64,000 nucleotides of DNA from Paracoccus stylophorae (GCF_028553765.1 NZ_CP067134.1:405501-469500); one strand, 5' to 3'. Positions 33,749 through 42,900 are shown, numbered from the stretch's first letter. Translations and numbers: made by a program. Notes: generated by a model from the sequence alone, not told the origin.

Positions 33749-35179
33749 ATGAAACATTATCTGATCGCAGGGCTGGGGGGCGTGCTGGCCGGTGCGCTGT
33801 TCACGACCCAGATCGCGGGTCCGCTGGTCGCGCAAGAGACGGGCAGCAACGCCTCGGTCTATGAACAGCTTGAACTGTTCGGCAACGTGTTCGAACGGGT
33901 GCGCGCCGACTATGTCGAGGCGCCCGACGACAAGCAGCTGATCGAGGCCGCCATCAACGGCATGCTGACATCGCTTGACCCGCATTCCAGCTTTCTGGCC
34001 GCCAACGATTACGAGGACATGCAGACCCAGACCCGCGGCAGCTTCGGCGGGTTGGGGATCGAGGTCAGCCAGGAAGACGGGCTGGTCAAGGTCGTCTCGC
34101 CCATCGACGACACGCCGGCGGCGCAGGCGGGGGTGAAATCGGGCGACTTCATCACCCATGTGAACGGCGAATCGCTGATGGGGCTGACGCTGGACGACGC
34201 GGTGGACATGATGCGCGGCCCGGTCGGCAGCGAGATCACCGTGACCATCCTGCGCGAGGGCGAGACCGAGCCGTTCGACCTGACCATGACTCGCGACACG
34301 ATCAAGCTGACCGTGGTCAAGACCCGTCTGGAAGGTCATGCCGTCGTGGTCCGCGTCTCGACCTTCAACGACGAGACCTATGACACGCTGAAGGCGGAAC
34401 TGGACAAGGCCGTGAAGGAGGCTGGCGGGATCGACAAGGTGACGGGCTTCGTGCTGGATCTGCGCAACAATCCGGGCGGCCTGCTGAACCAGGCCATCGA
34501 GGTGTCGGACGCGTTTCTTGACGCGGGCGAGATCGTCAGCACGCGCGGCCGCAACACCGAGGACAGCGAACGCTGGAACGCCGAACCGGGCGATCTGGCG
34601 CAGGGCAAGCCGATGGTGGTGCTGACCAATGGCGGTTCTGCCAGCGCCTCGGAAATCGTTGCGGGCGCGTTGCAGGATCACCGCCGCGCCATCGTCGTGG
34701 GCGAAAAGACCTTCGGCAAGGGCAGCGTGCAGACGGTGATGCCGGTGACCTCGGACAGCGCCATCCGGCTGACCACGGCGCGCTATTACACGCCCTCGGG
34801 CCGGTCGATCCAGGCCTTGGGGATCCAGCCCGACATTCTGGTGTCGCAGCCGCGCCCGCCCGCCAGTGCGGATGAGGACGGCGAGGGCCCGCGCACCGAA
34901 TCCAGCTTTGGCCGGTCCGAGGCCGATCTGCGCGGCGCGCTGAACAACGATTCGGTCAGCGACGACGAGAAGAAGCAGATGGAGCAGGAGGCGGCCGAGG
35001 TCGAGGCCACCGCAAAGCTGCGCGAAGAGGATTATCAGCTGGCCTACGCCGTCGATATTCTCAAGGGCCTGTCCGCGGTCGAGTTCGAGGCCGGGCAGGT
35101 GCCGGCCAAGGCCAAGCCGGCGGTGACCGGCGAAGGCTCGGGCGGCGGCGATGCGGGTTCGGCCAACGAGAATGGCTGA
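33749..35179 (+). CDS. ctpA: Carboxyl-terminal processing protease (S41)
   Basis: A 476-residue periplasmic protease with a signal sequence ([24 protein letters not shown]), a PDZ domain ([37 protein letters not shown]) and the S41 core. The catalytic Ser is in GGSASASEI (S299) and the Lys in EKTFGKGSV (K324), at the usual 25-residue spacing. The C-terminal ~90 residues are acidic and low complexity. It degrades C-terminally exposed periplasmic proteins. The EnvC-like gene precedes it, and rppH overlaps its end. Confidence 0.95.
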   Translation: MKHYLIAGLGGVLAGALFTTQIAGPLVAQETGSNASVYEQLELFGNVFERVRADYVEAPDDKQLIEAAINGMLTSLDPHSSFLAANDYEDMQTQTRGSFGGLGIEVSQEDGLVKVVSPIDDTPAAQAGVKSGDFITHVNGESLMGLTLDDAVDMMRGPVGSEITVTILREGETEPFDLTMTRDTIKLTVVKTRLEGHAVVVRVSTFNDETYDTLKAELDKAVKEAGGIDKVTGFVLDLRNNPGGLLNQAIEVSDAFLDAGEIVSTRGRNTEDSERWNAEPGDLAQGKPMVVLTNGGSASASEIVAGALQDHRRAIVVGEKTFGKGSVQTVMPVTSDSAIRLTTARYYTPSGRSIQALGIQPDILVSQPRPPASADEDGEGPRTESSFGRSEADLRGALNNDSVSDDEKKQMEQEAAEVEATAKLREEDYQLAYAVDILKGLSAVEFEAGQVPAKAKPAVTGEGSGGGDAGSANENG

Positions 35180-35663
35180 CGGCGATGCGACCGGACCTGC
35201 GGGTCTGCCCTATCGTCCCTGCGCGGGCGTCGTGCTGGTCAATGACAGCGGGCTGGTCTTTGCCGGCCAGCGCCGCGACCGGCCCGGCGCGTGGCAGATG
35301 CCGCAAGGCGGGATCGACGCGGGCGAAACCCCGCGTCAGGCGGCCTTGCGCGAACTGGTCGAGGAGACCGGCATCGGCACCGACAAGGTCGAACTGATCG
35401 ACGAGACCCCGGATTGGGTCTTTTACGACCTGCCGCCGGAACTGGTCGGCAAGGTCTGGAAGGGCAAATACGGCGGCCAGCGGCAGAAATGGATGCTGAT
35501 GCGGTTTCTGGGCCGGAACGGCGATGTCTGCATCGACACCGATCACCCCGAGTTCGACCGCTGGTGCTGGATCCGCGCCGACGATCTGCTGGACAATATC
35601 GTGCCGTTCAAGCGCGACGTCTATCGCCAGGTGATCGCGCAGTTTCGCAGCCATCTGGCCTGA
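35172..35663 (+). CDS. rppH: RNA pyrophosphohydrolase
   Basis: A 163-residue Nudix hydrolase. It has the Nudix box [23 protein letters not shown] with all catalytic Glu residues, preceded by WQMPQGG, followed by PDWVFYDLP and [14 protein letters not shown], both typical of RppH. It removes pyrophosphate from 5'-triphosphorylated RNA and so starts mRNA decay. The start is the ATG at 35172, overlapping the ctpA stop by 8 nt. Confidence 0.94.
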   Translation: MADGDATGPAGLPYRPCAGVVLVNDSGLVFAGQRRDRPGAWQMPQGGIDAGETPRQAALRELVEETGIGTDKVELIDETPDWVFYDLPPELVGKVWKGKYGGQRQKWMLMRFLGRNGDVCIDTDHPEFDRWCWIRADDLLDNIVPFKRDVYRQVIAQFRSHLA

Positions 35664-35703
35664 CGCGCCCGGCCGTCGCAGGGATGGCTTGTCTGGCGCG
35701 ATC

Positions 35704-35752
35704 GGGAACAGGACCGCAGACGGCCGCCCGACGCGGCCGCCTGCCTTGTCCC
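35704..35752. terminator. Imperfect inverted repeat between convergent rppH and transglycosylase genes
   Basis: The arms GGGAACAGG...GCAGACGGCCG (from 35704) and CGGCCGCCTGC...TTGTCCC (to 35752) pair around CCCGACG with a few mismatches. There is no long T-run on either side. The position between two convergent genes favours a bidirectional terminator. Confidence 0.4.
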
Positions 35753-35762
35753 GTAACCGGTC

Positions 35763-37019
35763 TCAGCGGCGCAACTGACCCAGAAGGATCGAGGTCGGAT
35801 AGCCGTCCGGCGCCACCCCGATCGAGCGTTGATAGGCGGCGACCGCCTGCATCGTGCCCGATCCGAACAGCCCGTCGATCTCGTCGTCATAGAACCCCTT
35901 GGCGCGCAGACGCTGCTGGATTTCCTTGCGTTCCGCCGTCGACAGCGGGCGGTCGTTGCGCGGCCACGGACCCTGGATGCCCGCACGGCCCGCGATGCGT
36001 TCGCCCAGGAACGCGACGCCAAGCGCATAATTGTCCGAATTGTTATAGCGCAGAAGCGAACGGAAATTGTCCAGTATCAGGAAGGCCGGCCCGCGCGCCC
36101 CCGCCGGCATGATGATCGAGCCGTTGCCGGCGGGCAGACCGCCCCCGCCGATCCGGCGGACGCCCTGCGCCGCCCATGCGCCGCTGGATTTGCGATTGCC
36201 CTTGCCGATCTGGCCCATGGCGAAATTCGCCGGCAGCTGCACCTCGGCGCCCCAGGCCTGACCGCGCTGCCAGCCGTTGCGGGCAAGATAGTTGGCGGTT
36301 GAGGCCAGCGCGTCGGTCGGGTCCTCGGACCAGATGTCGCGGCGGCCGTCGCCGGTGAAATCGACGGCGTAATCCAGATACGAGGTCGGCATGAACTGCG
36401 TGTGCCCCATCGCGCCCGCCCAGCTTCCCAGCATGTGTTCGGGATCGGTGTCGCCGGCCTGAAGGATGCGCAGCGAGGCGATCAGCTGGTTCTGAAACAT
36501 CTCGCCCCGGCGGCCGTCATAGGCCAGCGTGGTCAGCGACGGGATGATCTGCATCTTGCCGCGATTGGCGCCGAAATTCGATTCCATCCCCCAGACGGCC
36601 AGCACGATCTCGCGCGGGACGCCATAACGCCCCTCGATCGCGGCCAGGGTCTGGCCAAGCTGGGCAGCCTTTTCGCGGCCCGTCTTGATCCGTGCATCCG
36701 ACACCGCGCTGTCCAGATACAGCCAGACCGGGCGCGAAAACTCGGCCTGCTTGCGGTCCAGCCGGATCACATCGGGGTTATAGCGGGCGATCCGCATGGC
36801 ACGGTCATAGGTGGCGGCGGACACGCCCGCCGACAAGGCGCGGGGCCGGAAGGATTGCACGAAGCGCTGCAATCCCGCCTCGTCCGCAGGCGCGGCGGCG
36901 GGGATCGCGGCCGGCGTCACCGGCGCGCCAAAGGCGCCGGGCGTGCGGTTGGCGGAACCGGCGCACGAGGCCAGGGCGCCGATCAGGGCGGTGGACAGGA
37001 AAAAGCGCGAAAATGTCAT
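35763..37019 (-). CDS. Lytic murein transglycosylase B family lipoprotein
   Basis: A 418-residue protein with lipobox GALASCAG, an MltB-type catalytic domain with Glu in VWGMESNFGANRGKM, then LRILQAGD, GSWAGAMGHTQFMPTSYLDYAVDFTGDGRRDIW, and a C-terminal peptidoglycan-binding helix bundle (LRAKGFYDDEIDGLFGSGTMQAVAAYQRSIG). It cleaves glycan strands, leaving 1,6-anhydro-MurNAc. It is anchored in the outer membrane by its lipidated Cys. Confidence 0.94.
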   Translation of the reverse strand: MTFSRFFLSTALIGALASCAGSANRTPGAFGAPVTPAAIPAAAPADEAGLQRFVQSFRPRALSAGVSAATYDRAMRIARYNPDVIRLDRKQAEFSRPVWLYLDSAVSDARIKTGREKAAQLGQTLAAIEGRYGVPREIVLAVWGMESNFGANRGKMQIIPSLTTLAYDGRRGEMFQNQLIASLRILQAGDTDPEHMLGSWAGAMGHTQFMPTSYLDYAVDFTGDGRRDIWSEDPTDALASTANYLARNGWQRGQAWGAEVQLPANFAMGQIGKGNRKSSGAWAAQGVRRIGGGGLPAGNGSIIMPAGARGPAFLILDNFRSLLRYNNSDNYALGVAFLGERIAGRAGIQGPWPRNDRPLSTAERKEIQQRLRAKGFYDDEIDGLFGSGTMQAVAAYQRSIGVAPDGYPTSILLGQLRR

Positions 37020-37146
37020 CTGGATCGCCTGTTATTGACTGCTGGTGATTATGTTTTGAAGAACTGTAGCAGTCGCGATTCCGCTTGGGTAGGGTGATCG
37101 CGGCGGGGTTTTGCGCGAAATTCGCGCGCGCCGGCCGCCCTGCGGT

Positions 37147-37476
37147 CTAATCGCCGCGGCGGGGCGCGGCGTCGTCGTTCGAAAAGGTCTGCATCTGCGC
37201 GATGATGACGGCGTTCTCGGCCAAGGCGCGATCCATCAGCGTGCGTTCGTCGTCGTCGATCTCCTGCCCCTCGGCCAGACGTTCCTGCAACGTGCCGTAG
37301 CCCGTCACATCCAGCGGCGCCATGCCGGCCTGCTTCAGGATCGCCACCGCCTCGCGCACCGCCTCGGCCTCGTCCCGGCCCGAGGCATAACAGACCAGCG
37401 CCGCACCGGTGCAACCCTCGGGCAGCCCGTCGCCCTCTTTCCGGCCAAGTTCGACCAGCAGGGTATAGACATGCAT
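37147..37476 (-). CDS. Hypothetical protein
   Basis: A 109-residue soluble protein that I do not recognise. It begins [19 protein letters not shown], then a [38 protein letters not shown] block with an alpha/beta rhythm, then an acidic helix. The coding-like base composition and the GGAGA upstream of the ATG support a real gene. It stands alone between a lipoprotein gene and tRNA-Pro, so context gives no role. Confidence 0.7.
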   Translation of the reverse strand: MHVYTLLVELGRKEGDGLPEGCTGAALVCYASGRDEAEAVREAVAILKQAGMAPLDVTGYGTLQERLAEGQEIDDDERTLMDRALAENAVIIAQMQTFSNDDAAPRRGD

Positions 37477-37573
37477 GCGGTGTCTCCTTCTCAGGAATGC
37501 AGGGGACGGTGCGGCGGAAGCTGGTGCAGGAGTGGTGGGAAGGGTCGGCGCGGCTGCGGTCGCGGACCCGAAC

Positions 37574-37650
37574 TGGTCGGAGCGAGAGGATTCGAACCTC
37601 CGACCCCCTGCTCCCGAAGCAGGTGCGCTACCAGGCTGCGCTACGCTCCG
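37574..37650 (-). tRNA. tRNA-Pro (anticodon CGG)
   Basis: Minus-strand cloverleaf. The acceptor stem CGGAGCG (37650-37644) pairs with CGCTCCG, the anticodon stem CCTGC/GCAGG encloses the loop TTCGGGA (anticodon CGG), and the T loop is TTCGAAT. Discriminator A is at 37577, and CCA is encoded at 37576-37574. Confidence 0.97.
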
Positions 37651-37767
37651 ACCGTAGCGGGGCAGGTAGCGCGGGCCGCGCGCGATTGCAAGGGGCTTCG
37701 GCCCTTTGCGGGTGACATTTCCGCCGCTGTCGGCGGGGCCGCGGCGCGACGATCCCGCGACGGGACC

Positions 37768-40047
37768 TTACCGGACGATGCCCAGACCGCCGGCGGAAAT
37801 CGCGGCCATGTTCAGGATGTCGCTGACGGTCGAGGTGGACGAACAGATCTGGATGGGCTTGGGAACGCCGGACAGGATCGGCCCGATCACCGTCGCCCCG
37901 GCCATTTCCTGCAACAGCTTGACCGAGATCGAGGCCGAATGCCGCGCCGGGACCACCAGAACGTTGGCCGGCCCCGTCAGCCGGCTGAACGGATAGCGCG
38001 CGGCGGATTCGGCGTTCAGCGCCACGTCCACGGTCATCTCGCCCTCGTATTCGAAATCGGCGCCGCGCCGATCCAGAACGCCCGCGGCCTCGGCCATCTT
38101 GACCGCACGTTCGCTGACCGGATAGCCGAAATTCGAAAACGACAGGAACGCGACGCGCGGGTCCATGCCCAGCCCGCGCGCGATGGCGGCGCCGTGGGTG
38201 GCGATGTCGGCCAGATCCTCGGCCTCGGGCCATTCATGGACCAGCGTGTCGCCGATCAGCACGATCCGGCCCTTCAGCAGCACGCCGGTGATGCCCACCG
38301 CCCCGTCCTGCGGCCGCAAATCGAAAACCTGCCCGATCTGGGCCAGCACATGCGCATTCTTGCGCGTGGCGCCCGTGACCAGCCCGTCGCCATGCCCGTG
38401 CGCCAGCATCAGCGCGGCAAAGATGTGACGGTCGCGATTGGCGAGCTTGTGCGCATCCTCGCGGTCGACGCCGCGCCGTTGCAGCCGGCGATAGAGAAAG
38501 TCGTGATAGGCCTCCAGATGCCGGCTGTTGCCCGCGTTCACCACGGTCAATTCGCGCGCGGCGTCGCCCAGGCCCGCCGCCTCTAGCGTATCGCGGACAT
38601 CGCTGTCGCGGCCAACGACCAGGGACTGGCCCATGCCGGTGCGCTGCCAGGCGACGGCGGCGCGCAGCACGCGCGGATCGTCGCCCTCGGCAAAGATCAT
38701 CCGCGCCTGTTTCTGCCGTGCGCGCACATGGATGCCGCGCAGGATCGCGGCGGTCGGGTCCATCCGCGCCTTCAGCGATTGGGTATATCCCTCCATGTCG
38801 ATGATCGGGCGGCGGGCGGCGCCGGTGTCCATTCCGGCGCGCGCGACGGCGGGCGGCACGACATGGATCAGCCGCGGATCGAAGGGGGTGGGGATGATAT
38901 AGTCGCGCCCGAATTGCAGCTTGCGGCCATAGGCCACGCCGACCTCGTCGGGCACATCCTCGCGCGCAAGCCGCGCCAGCGCCTGCGCACAGGCGATCTT
39001 CATCTCGTCATTGATCGCACGGGCGTGGATGTCCAGCGCGCCGCGGAACAGATAGGGAAAGCCCAGCACGTTGTTGACCTGGTTGGGATAGTCGCTGCGC
39101 CCGGTGGCGACGATCGCATCGGCGCGGACGGCATGCGCCTCTTCGGGGGTGATCTCGGGGTCGGGATTGGCCATGGCGAAAATCACCGGATCGTCGGCCA
39201 TCGACTGCACCATCGCCTGCGTGACCGCGCCCTTGGCCGACACGCCCAGGAACACGTCGCAGCCGGTCATCGCATCCTCCAGCGTGCGCGCCTCGGTTGC
39301 GACGGCGTGGGCGGATTTCCACTGGTTCATGCCCTCGGTCCGGCCCTTGTAGATCACCCCCTTGGTGTCGCACATGATGCAGTTTTCATGCCGCGCGCCC
39401 ATGGATTTCAGCAGTTCGAGACAGGCGATCCCGGCCGCGCCCGCGCCGTTCAGCACGATGCGCACATCCTCGATCTTCTTGCCCGACAGTTCCAGCGCGT
39501 TGATCAGGCCTGCGGCGCAGATCACCGCCGTGCCGTGCTGGTCGTCGTGGAAGACCGGGATGTCCATGACCTCCTTCAGGCGGCTTTCGATGATGAAGCA
39601 TTCCGGCGCCTTGATGTCTTCCAGGTTGATGCCGCCGAAGGTCGGACCCATCAGCCGGACCGCGTTGATGAATTCCTCGGCGTCCTCGGTGTCCAGCTCG
39701 ATGTCGATGGCGTTCACGTCGGCGAACCGCTTGAACAGCACCGCCTTGCCCTCCATCACCGGCTTGCTGGCCAGCGCGCCCAGATTGCCCATCCCCAGGA
39801 TCGCGGTGCCGTTCGAGACGACCGCGACCATGTTGCCCTTGGTGGTATAGTCATAGGCCGTTTCGGGCTGGTCCGCGATCGCCTGCACCGGCACCGCGAC
39901 GCCGGGGCTGTAGGCCAGCGACAGATCGCGCTGCGTGGTCATCTGGGTCGAGGCGACGATGTCGTATTTCCCCGGCCGCGGCTCCATGTGATAGGCCAGC
40001 GCCTCTTCCGGTGTGATCCGGGCGCTGCGGCGTGTCTTGTCGGTCAT
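37768..40047 (-). CDS. maeB: NADP-dependent malic enzyme with C-terminal phosphotransacetylase-like domain
   Basis: A 759-residue MaeB. The malic-enzyme part (about 1-430) has the catalytic Tyr region SLAYSPGVAVPV, FHDDQHGTAVICAAGL, VLNGAGAAGIACLELL (dinucleotide fold) and ANPDPEITPEEA. The C-terminal part (about 440-759) has the phosphate acetyltransferase fold (GDTLVHEWPEAEDLADIATHGA, AESAARYPFSRLTGPANVLVVP), thought to bind acetyl-CoA for regulation and not to catalyse. It oxidatively decarboxylates malate to pyruvate and makes NADPH. Confidence 0.95.
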   Translation of the reverse strand: MTDKTRRSARITPEEALAYHMEPRPGKYDIVASTQMTTQRDLSLAYSPGVAVPVQAIADQPETAYDYTTKGNMVAVVSNGTAILGMGNLGALASKPVMEGKAVLFKRFADVNAIDIELDTEDAEEFINAVRLMGPTFGGINLEDIKAPECFIIESRLKEVMDIPVFHDDQHGTAVICAAGLINALELSGKKIEDVRIVLNGAGAAGIACLELLKSMGARHENCIMCDTKGVIYKGRTEGMNQWKSAHAVATEARTLEDAMTGCDVFLGVSAKGAVTQAMVQSMADDPVIFAMANPDPEITPEEAHAVRADAIVATGRSDYPNQVNNVLGFPYLFRGALDIHARAINDEMKIACAQALARLAREDVPDEVGVAYGRKLQFGRDYIIPTPFDPRLIHVVPPAVARAGMDTGAARRPIIDMEGYTQSLKARMDPTAAILRGIHVRARQKQARMIFAEGDDPRVLRAAVAWQRTGMGQSLVVGRDSDVRDTLEAAGLGDAARELTVVNAGNSRHLEAYHDFLYRRLQRRGVDREDAHKLANRDRHIFAALMLAHGHGDGLVTGATRKNAHVLAQIGQVFDLRPQDGAVGITGVLLKGRIVLIGDTLVHEWPEAEDLADIATHGAAIARGLGMDPRVAFLSFSNFGYPVSERAVKMAEAAGVLDRRGADFEYEGEMTVDVALNAESAARYPFSRLTGPANVLVVPARHSASISVKLLQEMAGATVIGPILSGVPKPIQICSSTSTVSDILNMAAISAGGLGIVR

Positions 40048-40148
40048 CTCATCCTCCCCCCGATGCCTTCCTTAGGAATAACGCGGCCGCGGCCACGGCT
40101 CAACGCCCGTCGCGGCGCCGGACCGACGCGGCCGCATGCGAGGGTGCA

Positions 40149-40988
40149 TCAGGGCACAAGCGTCAGCGACACCGACATCGTCCGGCCGCCGACCTCGTAA
40201 TCCGCCGCGATCCTGTGCCCCGGCTGCGCCGGATACAGCTTGCCCAGCGAGCCAAGCGAGATCACGCTGCCGGGCGCCAGATCGAAGCCCCCCTGCTGCA
40301 CCAGCCACAGCACGACGTCCAGCGGATGGCCCAGCAAGCTGTCGCCGGTGGCGCTGCCGACGGTCTCTCCATCCACTTTCAGATCGACCGTCAGCGCCGC
40401 CAGATCGGCGACCGGATCGGGCAGGTCGGACATCGCCAGCGGCGCGCCCATCGCCCCGCGCCACGGCATCACGCCATAGGCGCGCATCGACAGCCCGTCG
40501 GGTTTCAGACCCTGTTCCAGCGCCACATCGGGCAGTTCGATGAAGGGACGCAGATCGGACAGCGCGGCCGCCGCCTCGGCGCGGGTGGTGGCCTGCATGA
40601 TCGCGGAATCGCCGACGGTGACGATCAGATCAGCCTCATAGAGGGGCATTCGGCTGCCGGTCAGCGAGATTTCGGCGCTGTCCGGCAACAGCATCGGCGC
40701 AAACAGCGCGCCCGCCACCGGGCCGGGCACCCCGAACGCCTGCTGCGCGGCGGGCGAGGTGAAGCCCACCTTGACCCCCACCGGCGCCCCCAACGCATCG
40801 CTCAGCGCCTGCCGATAGGCGGTATAGGCGCAGGCAGCATCGTCGGCGGATGTCACCCCGGGATCGGGCAGCGTCCCGCCCGACAGCCATGCCTGCGCGG
40901 CTTCCTTCATCGCCTCGGGCGCGGGACAGTCAGACAGCGCCGGCGTCGCCGACAGCATCAGCGTCAGCGCAATCGCAACATGTTTCAT
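40149..40988 (-). CDS. Exported 2-keto-4-pentenoate hydratase-like (FAH/MhpD fold) protein
   Basis: A 279-residue protein resembling MhpD-type hydratases: VGVKVGFTSPAAQQAFGVPGPVAGALFAPML, an acidic YEADLIVTVGDSAIM where cytoplasmic members have an ExE metal motif, LRPFIELPDVAL, TGDSLLGHPLDVVLWLV. Unlike the enzymes of aromatic catabolism, it starts with a clean signal peptide (HVAIALTLMLSATPALSD), and GGGAGGA sits 5 nt before that ATG, so the exported form is real. Substrate unknown. No catabolic genes are nearby. Confidence 0.75.
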   Translation of the reverse strand: MKHVAIALTLMLSATPALSDCPAPEAMKEAAQAWLSGGTLPDPGVTSADDAACAYTAYRQALSDALGAPVGVKVGFTSPAAQQAFGVPGPVAGALFAPMLLPDSAEISLTGSRMPLYEADLIVTVGDSAIMQATTRAEAAAALSDLRPFIELPDVALEQGLKPDGLSMRAYGVMPWRGAMGAPLAMSDLPDPVADLAALTVDLKVDGETVGSATGDSLLGHPLDVVLWLVQQGGFDLAPGSVISLGSLGKLYPAQPGHRIAADYEVGGRTMSVSLTLVP

Positions 40989-41051
40989 CGGATCCTCCCT
41001 GTATCGTCAGAAAGCGATCTTACGCGGATTTCCCGGCTGCGCCAGAAGCGG

Positions 41052-41777
41052 CTAGATCGAGACCTTGACGAAACTGTCGCGCAGGGCGGCGGACCAGGCG
41101 GCGCTCATGTCCATGAAATCGCTATCGCCCTCAAGGATTCGGCGGCGGGCCGAGACCGCGCAGGCGTCCTTTTCGATCACCGCCAGATCCAGCGGCATGC
41201 CGACCGACAGGTTCGACCGCAGCGTCGAATCCATCGACAGCAGAACCGCCTTCTGCGCGTCGGCCAGGCTGGTCGCGGGCGTCACCACGCGGTCAAGGAT
41301 CGGCTTGCCGTATTTGTGTTCGCCGATCTGCAGGAACGGCGTGTCCTCGGTCGCCTCGATGAAATTGCCTTCGGGATAGATCAGGAACATCCGCATGTCG
41401 CCGCCCGCGCGCTGGCCGGCGACGATCATGCTGGCCGATGCCTGCTGGCGCAGATCGCGGCACTGGTCTGCGATCTCGCGCCGCGTGCGCGACAGCGTGT
41501 CGCCGATGATCGTGGCGACCTGCAACATGGTGGGCGCCTTGAGGATCGAGGTCGTCTCGTCGGCCAGTTCGTTCTCGATGGCCTCGTCAAGCCGCGCCAG
41601 CGTGGTCTGCGTCACCGACAGCGACCCGGCCGTCATGATCGCGATCACCCGCTCGGCCGGGTTCTCGAAGAAAAACATCTTGCGATAGCAGGCGATGTTG
41701 TCCAGCCCCGCATTGGTGCGGGTGTCGGACAAAAGCACCAGCCCGGCATTCAGTTTCAGACCGACGCAATAGGTCAT
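41052..41777 (-). CDS. Anbu proteasome-type protease
   Basis: A 241-residue N-terminal-nucleophile hydrolase of the Anbu family (bacterial relatives of HslV and the proteasome beta subunit). It begins MTYCVGLKLNAGLVLLSDTRTNAGLDNI. Removal of Met would expose Thr2 as nucleophile, which decides the ATG at 41777 over the start three codons earlier. Later blocks are AIMTAGSLSVTQ, GGDMRMFLIYPEGNFIEAT and KAVLLSMDSTLRSNLSVGMPLDLAVIEKD. It is the last gene of a leftward set with transglutaminase, alpha-E and ATP-grasp genes, the usual Anbu partners. The substrate is not known. Confidence 0.93.
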   Translation of the reverse strand: MTYCVGLKLNAGLVLLSDTRTNAGLDNIACYRKMFFFENPAERVIAIMTAGSLSVTQTTLARLDEAIENELADETTSILKAPTMLQVATIIGDTLSRTRREIADQCRDLRQQASASMIVAGQRAGGDMRMFLIYPEGNFIEATEDTPFLQIGEHKYGKPILDRVVTPATSLADAQKAVLLSMDSTLRSNLSVGMPLDLAVIEKDACAVSARRRILEGDSDFMDMSAAWSAALRDSFVKVSI

Positions 41778-41868
41778 TGCACGCATATCCCCGGCAAGAT
41801 CGCGGCCACTCTATGTCTGCCGTCCGGCCGCTGCAATCTCTGCTTCGGCGCGACCGCCGCGGGCGGGG

Positions 41869-41980
41869 CAGGGGGGTGCTGCCCCCCGTCGCTGACGCGA
41901 CTCCCCCCGAGGTATTTGTCAAAGAGGGCGAGAATAAGGGCCCTGCCTCGCGCTCTTTCCCAAATACCTGCGGGGGTGAA
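41869..41980. repeat. Intergenic repeat, copies 2a and 2b in head-to-head orientation
   Basis: A GGGGGG/CCCCCC palindrome (about 41871-41887) is followed by CCCCCCGAGGTATTTGTCAAAGAG (41903-41924). Facing it, CTCTTTCCCAAATACC (41953-41968) is the reverse complement of the same box. The pair fills most of the gap between the transglutaminase and Anbu genes. Same family as the elements at 9,397 and 50,911. Confidence 0.75.
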
Positions 41981-41997
41981 TTGGCCGCAGGCCAAGA

Positions 41998-42020
41998 GGG
42001 GGCCGGCGAGGCCCCTTTTT
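41998..42020 (+). terminator. Terminator-shaped hairpin opposite to the Anbu operon
   Basis: GGGGCC (41999-42004) and GGCCCC (42010-42015) form a stem with a 5-nt loop followed by five T (42016-42020), read rightward. All genes here run leftward, so it would stop antisense transcripts, or it is simply part of the repeat block. Confidence 0.45.
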
Positions 42021-42058
42021 GCGGCGCCGGATACAGCACGGCCGGCACGATGCCGCTT

Positions 42059-42895
42059 TCAGCCCTGGCTCTGGCTCTGGCTCTGGAAACTCTCCACCTC
42101 ATCGACCTGCACCGCGACGTCGAGGTTTTCGACGCCAGCGCCCATGCCGATGCCGCGGATCGGGGCGGCGTCGGGCGCATCCAGCCCCGATCCAAGCCGC
42201 ACATATCGGTCATCCGGACAGCTTGCATTCGCCGCATCGAACCCGACCCAGCCAAGCGAGCCGACATGGATCTCGGCCCAGGCATGGGCCGCATCCTGCG
42301 CTTCGCCGCTGGACGAGGAATGAAGATAACCCGAGACATAGCGGGCCGGCAGATCCTTCATCCGCGCCAGCGCGATCAGCGCGTGGGTGTGGTCCTGGCA
42401 GACCCCCTCGCCCTGTTCCAGCGCCTCGGCCGCGGTCGTGCGGGCCTGGGTCACGCCGGGCCGGAAGGCGATGGCGTCGCTGACCGCGTGCGACAGCCTG
42501 TGCGCCAGATCCAGCGTATCGTCGCCATGCGCGACCGAATCCGCCAGTTGGCGCAGATTGGCCGCCGGCTCTGTCGCCCGCGTGGTTTGCAGATAGGTCA
42601 GCGGATGGATCATCTCGCGATGTCCGCGCAGAACGCCCGCCATGTCGCGCGTCTCGATCCCGCCGCTGCTGATGACGGTGATTTCCTGCGTGGGGCCGCG
42701 GACCGTCCACCCTTCGATCCAGTCGCCCGCCCCGTCGCGAAACACCGGGCCGCACATGCCGCCCGCCACCTCGATCTTCCAGTCCTGCGTCTGTTGCCCC
42801 TCGAACACCGACGGTTTCAGCCGCAGGCTTTGGACGATGTTCCGGATCGGGCGGTCATAGCGATAGACGGTCCGGTGCGAGATGCGCAATTTCAT
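42059..42895 (-). CDS. Transglutaminase-like cysteine protease family protein
   Basis: A 278-residue protein with an N-terminal bacterial transglutaminase-like beta domain (MKLRISHRTVYRYDRPIRNIVQSLRLKP) and a papain-like core with the triad C166 (GEGVCQDHTHAL), H204 (DAAHAWAEIHV) and D220 (GFDAAN). It may cut or join amide bonds. It overlaps or abuts the alpha-E gene. The ATG at 42895 is chosen, and a GTG three codons earlier overlaps the upstream stop. The C-terminus is an (SQ)4 tail from a six-base tandem repeat. Confidence 0.9.
   Translation of the reverse strand: MKLRISHRTVYRYDRPIRNIVQSLRLKPSVFEGQQTQDWKIEVAGGMCGPVFRDGAGDWIEGWTVRGPTQEITVISSGGIETRDMAGVLRGHREMIHPLTYLQTTRATEPAANLRQLADSVAHGDDTLDLAHRLSHAVSDAIAFRPGVTQARTTAAEALEQGEGVCQDHTHALIALARMKDLPARYVSGYLHSSSSGEAQDAAHAWAEIHVGSLGWVGFDAANASCPDDRYVRLGSGLDAPDAAPIRGIGMGAGVENLDVAVQVDEVESFQSQSQSQG
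42061..42087. repeat. Hexanucleotide tandem repeat at the 3' end of the transglutaminase gene
   Basis: The six-base unit CTGGCT (CCAGAG-type on the coding strand) repeats about four times (42066-42089), encoding alternating Ser-Gln at the very end of the protein. Slippage would only lengthen or shorten the tail by two residues per unit. Confidence 0.7.
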
Positions 42896-42900
42896 GGGTC

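Noticed and set aside
40032..42323. 763-residue plus-strand open frame
   Set aside because: It is antisense to three well-supported genes, Arg/His/Gln-rich, and typical of GC-rich shadow frames.
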